Source: CAKUFA01 sp963618735
GTDB taxonomy: Bacteria; Bacillota; Clostridia; Christensenellales; Aristaeellaceae
Direction of reading: 5' to 3'
Length of the DNA: 11,639 nt
Assembly: GCA_963618735.1 (NCBI GenBank)
Contig: CAVEUM010000040.1
Coordinates: 1-11,639, forward strand
This document shows positions 1 through 5,425 of the stretch, one piece after another (position 1 is the stretch's first letter; each line of letters opens with the position of its first letter). The notes under the pieces are model-generated. The model did no database searches, was not told where the DNA came from, and was given only the letters and a program-made list of their open reading frames with translations. The position numbers and the translations under genes are program-made.

Positions 1-162
1 GCCCATTGCAGGGCAGCCCATAGCAACCTTGGTCACTTCAGCGGCCTTGGCGGGGGTAAATTCATCAGGGGTATACAGCGTTGCACCAGCTGCCTCTGCA
101 ACAGCCTTGGCCATTGCTTCCGTGTTGCCCGTGCCGCTCCAATATACAACTGCCATTTCCAT
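1..162 (-). CDS. Flavodoxin, N-terminal part (cut by left window edge)
   Basis: Flavodoxins are small FMN-binding electron carriers of the cytoplasm that can replace ferredoxin when iron is scarce. Only the first 54 residues are inside the window. The reading begins MEMAVVYWSGTGNTEAMA, where S9-G10-T11-G12-N13-T14 is the FMN phosphate-binding loop placed directly after the first beta strand, as in short-chain flavodoxins of about 140 residues. The start at 162 is supported by an AAGGAG ribosome binding site at 173-178, ten bases upstream. The gene follows the DUF3793 gene on the same strand with a 70-base gap that contains no terminator with a T run, so the two are probably co-transcribed from the promoter at 940-968. 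The family call is firm; the physiological partner is unknown. Confidence 0.9.
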   Translation of the reverse strand, partial: MEMAVVYWSGTGNTEAMAKAVAEAAGATLYTPDEFTPAKAAEVTKVAMGCPAMG

Positions 163-197
163 GATTTCATCGCTCCTTATGTTCCTATTTATAAGCA

Positions 198-216
198 GAC
201 ACCGCGCGTCGGTGCC
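198..216 (-). other. Intercistronic hairpin between DUF3793 gene and flavodoxin
   Basis: Seven-base arms GGCACCG and CGGTGTC (one G-T wobble) enclose the loop ACGCG in the 70-base gap between the two genes. No T run follows, so it is not a classical terminator. It could stabilise or process the mRNA so that flavodoxin is expressed differently from the DUF3793 protein. The function is inference. Confidence 0.35.
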
Positions 217-232
217 GCCATAACAGCCGCTT

Positions 233-784
233 TCAGGCTGCTACGGTCAATCGTTCCATGCTCCATCCGCTGCGATAGAGCCGTGTATACACTTCCCGAC
301 AATGGTCAAACTGTCGGAAAATTTTCTGTGCCCGGCATACATTGTGATAGACCTTCCAACATCCACACAGGGCGCAATTTTTGCCTCCCTGGTCAATGAA
401 GGATGTCACATCTTCCAACGGATAGCCAAGGAAAATGCCAATTTCGTGGGGAAATTCTCCTGTGCCGTCCAGCCGCCTTTTTAATGTAGCAATGGCTGAA
501 CCCAAAGTGCACCGTTCATAGCCTTCTTTTTCCAAAAATGCCTGAATCATCGGGCATGCCAGCAACTGTTTCAGCACCTCGGGGCGGTACAGATAAATCA
601 GCGCGTGACCCTCTTTCTTTCGAAGGATGGTAATGGATACACCTTTGCTTGCCAGCATTCGAGCCAGGCGATGCCGTTCTTCCTCAAAAGCAGCGTCATC
701 GAGAACAGCTGTCTGAATCAGGTTTCCCACTTTCAATTTTGCCAAAGTCGGGGCGCCATGTTCAATGAGCAACTGTTCCAGCAT
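233..784 (-). CDS. DUF3793 family protein
   Basis: This 183-residue soluble protein matches the DUF3793 family as I recognise it: a helical N-terminal part (MLEQLLIEHGAPTLAKLKVG), the signature HEIGIFLGYP at 113-122 followed by EDV, and a cysteine-rich NCALCGCWKVY segment at 136-146. It has several cysteines (C137, C140, C142, C150, C162) that could bind a metal or a thiol ligand. No biochemical function is established for the family to my knowledge; its members often sit near iron-transport or flavodoxin genes in Clostridia. Here it directly precedes a flavodoxin gene. The start at 784 has a strong AAGGAGG site at 793-799. The operon has its own promoter (940-968) and two palindromic operator candidates, which suggests metal (iron or manganese) control. 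The role in metal homeostasis is inference from context. Confidence 0.85.
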   Translation of the reverse strand: MLEQLLIEHGAPTLAKLKVGNLIQTAVLDDAAFEEERHRLARMLASKGVSITILRKKEGHALIYLYRPEVLKQLLACPMIQAFLEKEGYERCTLGSAIATLKRRLDGTGEFPHEIGIFLGYPLEDVTSFIDQGGKNCALCGCWKVYHNVCRAQKIFRQFDHCREVYTRLYRSGWSMERLTVAA

Positions 785-800
785 GGGAACATCCTCCTTC

Positions 801-818
801 GGTTAAGTATGACTAACC
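801..818 (-). promoter_or_regulatory. Palindromic operator candidate 2, next to the DUF3793 ribosome binding site
   Basis: Read on the - strand this is GGTTAGTCATACTTAACC, with GGTTA/TAACC arms. It shares GTTAGTCA and its 18-bp length with the site at 915-932, but lies just upstream of the AAGGAGG at 793-799. Repressor bound here could act as a roadblock to transcription elongation. GGTTAG/CTAACC half-sites resemble those of DtxR/IdeR metal-dependent repressors, although the spacing here is longer than the classical DtxR box. The regulator is not in the window. Confidence 0.5.
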
Positions 819-822
819 TTCG

Positions 823-898
823 CGGGCAGAAAAGCGCACGGGCCGCGCAACCCGTGCGCTTCCGGCTGTGTGGGGAGGTAGGAACCCACACCTGCCCG
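823..898 (-). promoter_or_regulatory. Structured mRNA leader, possible three-way junction, of the DUF3793 operon
   Basis: In transcript order the leader contains: CGGGCAG (898-892); a hairpin GTGTGGG/CCCACAC (891-885 with 874-868, ten-base loop); the linker AGCCGG; a perfect 11-bp hairpin AAGCGCACGGG/CCCGTGCGCTT (861-851 with 842-832, eight-base loop); two T residues; then CTGCCCG (829-823), the exact complement of the first CGGGCAG. The outer seven pairs close both hairpins into a three-way junction. The second hairpin also runs into four T residues (833-830), so it might act as a weak terminator that competes with the outer helix. I cannot assign it to a known riboswitch class. A plain palindromic repeat with no regulatory role is the alternative. 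Confidence 0.45.
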
Positions 899-914
899 GA
901 GGAACATCATGGTA

Positions 915-932
915 CGTTAGCTTTGACTAACG
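915..932 (-). promoter_or_regulatory. Palindromic operator candidate 1, at the DUF3793 operon transcription start
   Basis: On the - strand this reads CGTTAGTCAAAGCTAACG, with perfect six-base arms CGTTAG/CTAACG. The -10 box ends at 940, so transcription should start near 933 and the site covers about +1 to +18, a typical position for a repressor. The second copy at 801-818 shares GTTAGTCA in the same alignment. A DtxR/MntR-type metal repressor is the best guess, given the flavodoxin in the operon. Confidence 0.55.
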
Positions 933-939
933 CATGAAT

Positions 940-968
940 AAGATAACATATGTTCAGCACTGTGTCAA
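940..968 (-). promoter_or_regulatory. Sigma-A promoter of the DUF3793-flavodoxin operon
   Basis: The -35 box TTGACA (968-963) is a perfect consensus, followed by exactly 17 bases and a TATCTT -10 box (945-940, four of six consensus bases). The expected start near 933 falls on the edge of the palindrome at 915-932. This gives a leader of about 150 bases before the DUF3793 start codon. Confidence 0.75.
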
Positions 969-1107
969 GCATAAATTCATAAAAATTTGAAAAAATTTTG
1001 ACATTTCGTGTGGAAATATTTTTAGGGTTCATCGAAGCATCGTTCGACCATCGGGACAAAATCGCAATATGTGCACATTTTTTCATGCTTTGTTCACGTT
1101 CACTTCA

Positions 1108-1136
1108 TTGAAAGAACGTAATGTTTGTGGTAGTAT
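1108..1136 (+). promoter_or_regulatory. Probable ftsH promoter
   Basis: TTGAAA (1108-1113), 17 bases, then TAGTAT (1131-1136) fits a sigma-A promoter. It would give a leader of about 105 bases before the ftsH start at 1249. The leader holds a small hairpin CGGAAA/TTTCCG (1200-1215). The -35 box lies inside an interrupted dyad with arms ACGTTC (1096-1101) and GAACGT (1114-1119). Between this promoter and the divergent one at 940-968 the DNA (969-1095) is AT-rich, and I see no gene in it. Confidence 0.55.
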
Positions 1137-1248
1137 AAAGGACAGGACGATGTAATCGCCGGAGTCTTCTTTATACTGTCAACGGTTACATTGCCCCATC
1201 GGAAATGATTTTCCGAATCTGGCATGTGGATAAGGAGAGGTGAAACAC

Positions 1249-3111
1249 ATGAATGAAGTGAAGCCCCCAAAGAAACCAATCATATTTTACTATTTGATCG
1301 TCATCGCTGTGATTCTGGTTTTCAACATGTTGGTTATGCCCAGCATTTCCAATCAGAGCGTGACGGAGGTCAGCTACGATACCTTCATCAAGATGACATC
1401 GGACAATCAGGTTGGTCAGGTGCAGATTGAGGATAATCAAATCCTCTTCACCAACAAGAACAACTCGCAGATCTACAAAACCGGTCGCGTGGAAGATCCT
1501 TACCTGACTGAGCGTCTGTACAATTACGGTGTCACCTTCGCATCCGAGATTTCCGAACAGGCATCGCCGATTGTCAGCATTCTGCTGAGCTACGTCATTC
1601 CGATTGCCGTTTTCGTGCTTCTCGGCAACTGGCTGACCAAGAAAATGATGAACAAGATGGGCGGCGGCTCAGGCTCCATGATGTTTGGCATGGGCAAGAG
1701 CAACGCCAAGGTTTATGTAAAATCCTCTGACGGCATCAAATTCAGTGATGTTGCAGGCGAAGATGAAGCCAAGGAAAACCTGAAGGAAATTGTGGACTAC
1801 CTGCACAACCCCAACAAGTACAAGGACATTGGTGCTTCCATGCCCAAGGGCGTGCTCCTTGTTGGCCCTCCCGGCACCGGTAAAACCATGCTGGCTAAGG
1901 CCGTTGCCGGCGAGGCCAATGTTCCTTTCTTCTCCATGAGCGGTTCTGAATTCGTGGAAATGTTCGTTGGCATGGGTGCCAGCAAGGTTCGTGACCTGTT
2001 CAAGCAGGCCAAGGAAAAGGCTCCCTGCATCGTCTTCATCGATGAAATTGATGCCATCGGCAAGAAGCGCGAGGGCGGCAACCTGGGCGGCAATGATGAA
2101 CGCGAACAGACCCTGAACCAGTTGCTGACCGAAATGGACGGCTTTGAGGGCAACAACGGCGTCATCATTCTGGCGGCCACGAACCGTCCTGAATCTCTTG
2201 ACCCCGCTCTGACGCGTCCCGGTCGTTTCGACCGCCGCGTTCCCGTGGAGCTTCCTGACCTGAAGGGTCGTGAAGAAATCCTCCGCGTGCACGCTAAGAA
2301 AATCAAGCTTTCCAGCAATGTAGACTTCAATCGCATTGCCCGCATGGCCTCTGGCGCTTCCGGTGCTGAGCTGGCCAATATCGTAAACGAGGCTGCCCTT
2401 CGTGCCGTGCGTGACGGCCGCAGCGAGGCCAACCAGGCTGACCTGGAAGAATCCATCGAAGTCGTTATCGCAGGTTATCAGAAGAAGAACGCCATCCTTA
2501 CCGACAAGGAAAAGCTCATCGTCAGCTATCACGAAGTCGGCCACGCGCTGGTGGCGGCACTGCAGAATCATTCCGCGCCCGTGCAGAAAATCACCATTAT
2601 CCCCCGCACTTCGGGTGCTTTGGGCTACACCATGCAGGTGGACGAGGGCAACCATTACCTGATGACCAAGGAAGAGATCGTTAACAAGATTGCCACCCTG
2701 ACAGGCGGCCGTGCGGCTGAAGAACTGATCTTCAACTCAGTCACCACAGGCGCTTCCAACGACATCGAGCAGGCCACCAAGCTTGCCCGCGCTATGATCA
2801 CCCGCTACGGCATGTCTGATGATTTCGGCATGGTCGCGCTGGAAACCGTAACCAACCAGTACTTGGGCGGTGACGCTTCCCTGGCATGCTCCATGGAAAC
2901 CCAGACCATGATTGACAGGCAGGTGGTGGAAGTCGTAAAAACCCAACACGAAAAGGCTCTGGAGCTGCTTCGCACCAACAAGCCTCTGCTGGACGCACTG
3001 GCCAAGCACCTGTATGAGAAGGAAACCATCACAGGTGATGAGTTCATGGAAATCATGGAGCACCCTGAGAAGATCATTCCTCAAGCTCAGCCTGCTGAAA
3101 CAGCGGAATAA
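1249..3111 (+). CDS. ftsH: ATP-dependent zinc metalloprotease FtsH
   Basis: FtsH is a membrane-anchored hexameric AAA+ protease that degrades misfolded membrane proteins and short-lived regulators. The 620-residue product has the full architecture: a first membrane helix at about 11-31, an extracytoplasmic domain, a second helix at about 108-129, then the AAA domain with Walker A GPPGTGKT (206-213), the pore loop FVG (about 239-241), Walker B IVFIDEID (about 261-268) and the second region of homology ending in RPGRFDRR. The zinc protease site is HEVGH (428-432), with the third ligand likely D505. I chose the ATG at 1249: the AAGGAG site (1232-1237) is 11 bases upstream of it, whereas the in-frame GTG at 1240 would leave only two bases. 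The length is normal, nothing is missing, and it is the only + strand gene here. A terminator follows at 3136. Confidence 0.97.
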   Translation: MNEVKPPKKPIIFYYLIVIAVILVFNMLVMPSISNQSVTEVSYDTFIKMTSDNQVGQVQIEDNQILFTNKNNSQIYKTGRVEDPYLTERLYNYGVTFASEISEQASPIVSILLSYVIPIAVFVLLGNWLTKKMMNKMGGGSGSMMFGMGKSNAKVYVKSSDGIKFSDVAGEDEAKENLKEIVDYLHNPNKYKDIGASMPKGVLLVGPPGTGKTMLAKAVAGEANVPFFSMSGSEFVEMFVGMGASKVRDLFKQAKEKAPCIVFIDEIDAIGKKREGGNLGGNDEREQTLNQLLTEMDGFEGNNGVIILAATNRPESLDPALTRPGRFDRRVPVELPDLKGREEILRVHAKKIKLSSNVDFNRIARMASGASGAELANIVNEAALRAVRDGRSEANQADLEESIEVVIAGYQKKNAILTDKEKLIVSYHEVGHALVAALQNHSAPVQKITIIPRTSGALGYTMQVDEGNHYLMTKEEIVNKIATLTGGRAAEELIFNSVTTGASNDIEQATKLARAMITRYGMSDDFGMVALETVTNQYLGGDASLACSMETQTMIDRQVVEVVKTQHEKALELLRTNKPLLDALAKHLYEKETITGDEFMEIMEHPEKIIPQAQPAETAE

Positions 3112-3135
3112 GACTTTTTCTTCCTCATCACAAGC

Positions 3136-3168
3136 AAGAGGACGACCTGCAAAAGGCCGTCCTCTTTT
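3136..3168 (+). terminator. Rho-independent terminator of ftsH
   Basis: Perfect nine-base arms AAGAGGACG (3136-3144) and CGTCCTCTT (3158-3166) run into TTTT (3165-3168), 24 bases after the ftsH stop codon. Additional CCT/AGG pairing can extend the stem inside the loop. Confidence 0.85.
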
Positions 3169-3173
3169 GTTAT

Positions 3174-3205
3174 AAAAAACAGCAGGGAAGATTTCTCTCC
3201 CCTGC
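3174..3205 (-). terminator. Rho-independent terminator of xylB
   Basis: On the - strand, ten-base arms GCAGGGGAGA (3205-3196) and TCTTCCCTGC (3191-3182) with one G-T wobble enclose a GAAA tetraloop. They are followed two bases later by six T residues (3179-3174). It lies 15 bases after the xylB stop codon and back to back with the ftsH terminator, so the convergent units are insulated from each other. Confidence 0.9.
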
Positions 3206-3220
3206 CGATGGAATCGATGA

Positions 3221-4747
3221 TTACGCCATTTCCTTCAGATCCTTGAAGACCTGCTTATTGGCTTCATACAGCTTCGTATACACCTTATACACTTTGGCGT
3301 ACTTCGGCACATTCTCTGCAATAGGATCCTGCGCGGGATTCAGATGAATCATAGCGCGGCAAGCCTCCTGCACAGAGGGATACAGTCCCGCGCCAACGCC
3401 TGCCAGGATGGCAACGCCCAGTGCAGGGCCTTCCGTGTTCACCGTGGTGGCCACAGGGCAGTTGAATACGTCGGCCAGCATCTGCCGCCACAGAGGGCTC
3501 TTGCCGCCGCCGCCGCAAGCCAGCATCTGCTCAGGCGCAACGCCCATGCCTTCCAGGATGCCCAGGCAATCCTTCAGGGAATAGCTGACGCCTTCCATCA
3601 CAGCGCGGAGCAGGTCACGGCGCTGATGCATGGCACTCAGGCCGAAGAACATGCCGCGGCAGTCCGCGTCCAGGTGGGGAGTACGTTCGCCCATCAGGTA
3701 CGGAGCATACAGCAGCTTGTTGGCGCCAATGGGCGACAGTGCCGCTTCCTTGTTCATCAAATCGTAGGGATCAACGCCCATGGAGGCTGCAGCAACCTTT
3801 TCTGCATCACAGAACTGATCGCGGAACCACTTGAGGGACAATCCAGCTGCCTGGGTCACGCCCATCACGTGCCACGCGCCAGGCACAGCACAGCAGAAGG
3901 TATGCACACGACCCTTGGGGTCAATGGAGAGCTTGTCTGTGTGAGCAAAGACCACGCCGCTGGTACCGATGGTGGTAAAAGCCTTGCCGTCCTCCACCAC
4001 GCCGGTGCCTACAGCCGCCGCCGCGTTGTCGCCAGCGCCGCCCACTACCAGCGTTGCCTCGGTAAGTCCCGTCAGCTTTGCAGCCTCGGCAGAAATATGT
4101 CCCGTAACCTCGCAGGACTCATAAACCTTGGCCAGCAGGCTCTTATCAATATCCAGAATGTTCAGCAGCTCGTCGGACCAGCAACGGTTCGGCACATCCA
4201 GCATCTGCATACCGCTGGCATCCGACACCTCGGTGGCAAAGTCGCCCGTAAGCATGTAGCGCACATAATCCTTCGGCAAAAGGATGTGGCGGCACTTGGC
4301 GTACAGCTCAGGCTCATGCTTGCGCACCCACATCACCTTGGACAGGGTAAAGCCGCACAAGGCGGGATTGGCCGTAATGCGGATCAGGTTTTCATAACCC
4401 ACCTTTTCGGTGATCTCATCGCACTCCTGCTGGGTACGTTGGTCACACCAGATAATGGAACGGCGAAGCACCTTGCCTGCTTCGTCCAGCATCACCAGGC
4501 CATGCATCTGGCCGGAAATGCCCAAGGACACCACATCTGCGGGGTCAACCTTGCTCTTTTCCAGCACAGTGTGGATGGTCTGCGCTGCGGCGTTCCACCA
4601 GTCTTCAGGATCCTGCTCTGCCCAGCCATTCTGCGGCTGATACAACGGATATTCCACCAAAGCAGAAGCCATGGCCTTGCCCTGCTGATCAAACAGCACG
4701 GTCTTTGTTCCCGATGTTCCCAAATCAATGCCTAATACATATTTCAT
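3221..4747 (-). CDS. xylB: Xylulokinase (FGGY carbohydrate kinase)
   Basis: The product phosphorylates D-xylulose with ATP to D-xylulose 5-phosphate, feeding the pentose phosphate pathway in the cytoplasm. Its 508 residues match the usual xylulokinase length (about 485-500). The N-terminal MKYVLGIDLGTSGTK carries the first phosphate-binding motif. G-Q-M81-H82-G is the sugar-binding motif typical of xylulokinases, D240 in GGAGDN is the expected catalytic base, and CGGGGKSPLWRQMLADVFN (411-429) belongs to the nucleotide-binding C-terminal domain. The start at 4747 is chosen because the protein begins there as in the family. Its AAGGAG site (4760-4765) is 12 bases away, slightly long; the 22 extra upstream codons are not family-like. 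No xylA, transporter or regulator gene is adjacent. Another FGGY substrate is possible but less likely. Confidence 0.92.
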   Translation of the reverse strand: MKYVLGIDLGTSGTKTVLFDQQGKAMASALVEYPLYQPQNGWAEQDPEDWWNAAAQTIHTVLEKSKVDPADVVSLGISGQMHGLVMLDEAGKVLRRSIIWCDQRTQQECDEITEKVGYENLIRITANPALCGFTLSKVMWVRKHEPELYAKCRHILLPKDYVRYMLTGDFATEVSDASGMQMLDVPNRCWSDELLNILDIDKSLLAKVYESCEVTGHISAEAAKLTGLTEATLVVGGAGDNAAAAVGTGVVEDGKAFTTIGTSGVVFAHTDKLSIDPKGRVHTFCCAVPGAWHVMGVTQAAGLSLKWFRDQFCDAEKVAAASMGVDPYDLMNKEAALSPIGANKLLYAPYLMGERTPHLDADCRGMFFGLSAMHQRRDLLRAVMEGVSYSLKDCLGILEGMGVAPEQMLACGGGGKSPLWRQMLADVFNCPVATTVNTEGPALGVAILAGVGAGLYPSVQEACRAMIHLNPAQDPIAENVPKYAKVYKVYTKLYEANKQVFKDLKEMA

Positions 4748-4784
4748 GCAGCTGGGTCGCTCCTTATAAGAATATTTCCTCTTC

Positions 4785-4813
4785 ATTATATGTTTTTGTA
4801 GTAAAATTGTCAA
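4785..4813 (-). promoter_or_regulatory. Consensus sigma-A promoter of xylB
   Basis: TTGACA (4813-4808), exactly 17 bases, TATAAT (4790-4785): a perfect match to the vegetative consensus in both boxes and in spacing. The -35 box directly abuts the stop codon (4816-4814) of the upstream membrane-protein gene. No catabolite-response element or operator-like palindrome is obvious between the promoter and the ribosome binding site. Confidence 0.9.
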
Positions 4814-5305
4814 TCAAAACAGCAGACAGATTGCCGCCAAGGCAAACGCCGCCACGATTGCCATCACCGTTGTCTTCACGTGATCCATCCAGTTATAGCC
4901 AAACTGATGAAATCCCCTGCAGCCTTCCGTTTCAGGATAATAATGCTGATAAAAATGGGAATGTGTCAGTAAGAAAAGATCGAAAAAAAGCACATCAAAA
5001 GCTTCCAGCAGAAGGAACATAACCGCAAACCGACCGAAGAACTGCCAGTAGCCAAAGTGATTCTGCACGCCGTTTGCGCCGCCGTACACCACGGCACCCA
5101 CCATCATCATCAGCGCCGCAACGCCCAGCGTCCAACCCAGCGCATGCGCGCCGCGGAAGCGCTCCGGATGAGGCTGAATTGCCTCCCACACATCCTTTGG
5201 AGCCGAGGTAAAGAGTTTCTTATCCTGAATGAAAGCCACACCGGCGAAAAGTAGAAGGAACAGGCCTGCCATCATGATGAATGCCAGAAATAGAGTCCAT
5301 GCCAT
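4814..5305 (-). CDS. Four-helix membrane protein of unknown function
   Basis: I do not recognise this 163-residue protein. It shows four hydrophobic stretches, at about 2-24 (MAWTLFLAFIMMAGLFLLLF is its start), 55-75, 90-113 and 144-162. A polar loop after the first helix contains PHPERFRGAHALGW. The third helix is followed by a histidine- and aromatic-rich loop, THSHFYQHYYPETEGC. The clustered histidines (THSHFYQHYY) could bind a metal or a cofactor, but that is speculation. The start at 5305 has AGGAG at 5315-5319, nine bases upstream. An extended -10 promoter at 5346-5354 fits it. No terminator lies between it and xylB, so readthrough into xylB is possible, but xylB has a consensus promoter of its own and a functional link is not implied. 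Confidence 0.8.
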   Translation of the reverse strand: MAWTLFLAFIMMAGLFLLLFAGVAFIQDKKLFTSAPKDVWEAIQPHPERFRGAHALGWTLGVAALMMMVGAVVYGGANGVQNHFGYWQFFGRFAVMFLLLEAFDVLFFDLFLLTHSHFYQHYYPETEGCRGFHQFGYNWMDHVKTTVMAIVAAFALAAICLLF

Positions 5306-5345
5306 ATGCCATTTCTCCTGTTAATGAATTTCCTACCTCGCAGCC

Positions 5346-5354
5346 ATTATAGCA
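5346..5354 (-). promoter_or_regulatory. Extended -10 promoter of the membrane-protein gene
   Basis: On the - strand TGCTATAAT combines a perfect TATAAT (5351-5346) with the TG of an extended -10 element. No good -35 box is present 16-18 bases upstream; that position is occupied by the T run and stem of the preceding terminator. Transcription would start near 5339, about 34 bases before the start codon. Confidence 0.6.
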
Positions 5355-5364
5355 CAGATGGCGC

Positions 5365-5407
5365 AAAAAAACACCTGCCATGCGTTTTTCTTTGCACAGC
5401 AGGTGTT
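5365..5407 (-). terminator. Rho-independent terminator of the secreted-protein operon
   Basis: On the - strand, nine-base arms AACACCTGC (5407-5399) and GCAGGTGTT (5378-5370), with possible further pairing inside, run into seven T residues (5371-5365). It lies 18 bases after the stop codon of the SH3b/Ig-like gene. Confidence 0.88.
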
Positions 5408-5425
5408 GTGAATTTTCAATATACC

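Noticed and set aside
171..196. TATAAA upstream of flavodoxin as a separate promoter
   Set aside because: No -35 box at the right distance; the flavodoxin is more simply read from the DUF3793 promoter.
994..1023. TTGACA on the + strand near 1000 as an ftsH promoter
   Set aside because: No acceptable -10 box at 16-18 bases; the pair at 1108-1136 is better placed and spaced.
1033..1046. LexA/SOS-box-like CGAAGCATCGTTCG in the divergent gap
   Set aside because: It differs from CGAAC-n4-GTTCG at one core position and is far from both promoters; neither ftsH nor the DUF3793 operon is a typical SOS target. Likely chance.
1240..1248. GTG at 1240 as the ftsH start
   Set aside because: It lies two bases after AAGGAG, too close for initiation; the ATG at 1249 has normal spacing.
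1669..2655. A 328-codon - strand open frame opposite ftsH
   Set aside because: It is antisense to the AAA and protease domains of FtsH, and the long open frame follows from codon composition of the real gene.
3344..4735. A 463-codon + strand open frame opposite xylB
   Set aside because: It is His/Gln/Ala-rich with no motif or ribosome binding site, and the opposite strand is unambiguous xylulokinase.
4748..4813. Extension of xylB by 22 codons to an upstream ATG at 4813
   Set aside because: The extra residues are not family-like, they would place the promoter and the AAGGAG site inside the gene, and the ATG at 4747 gives the standard xylulokinase N-terminus.
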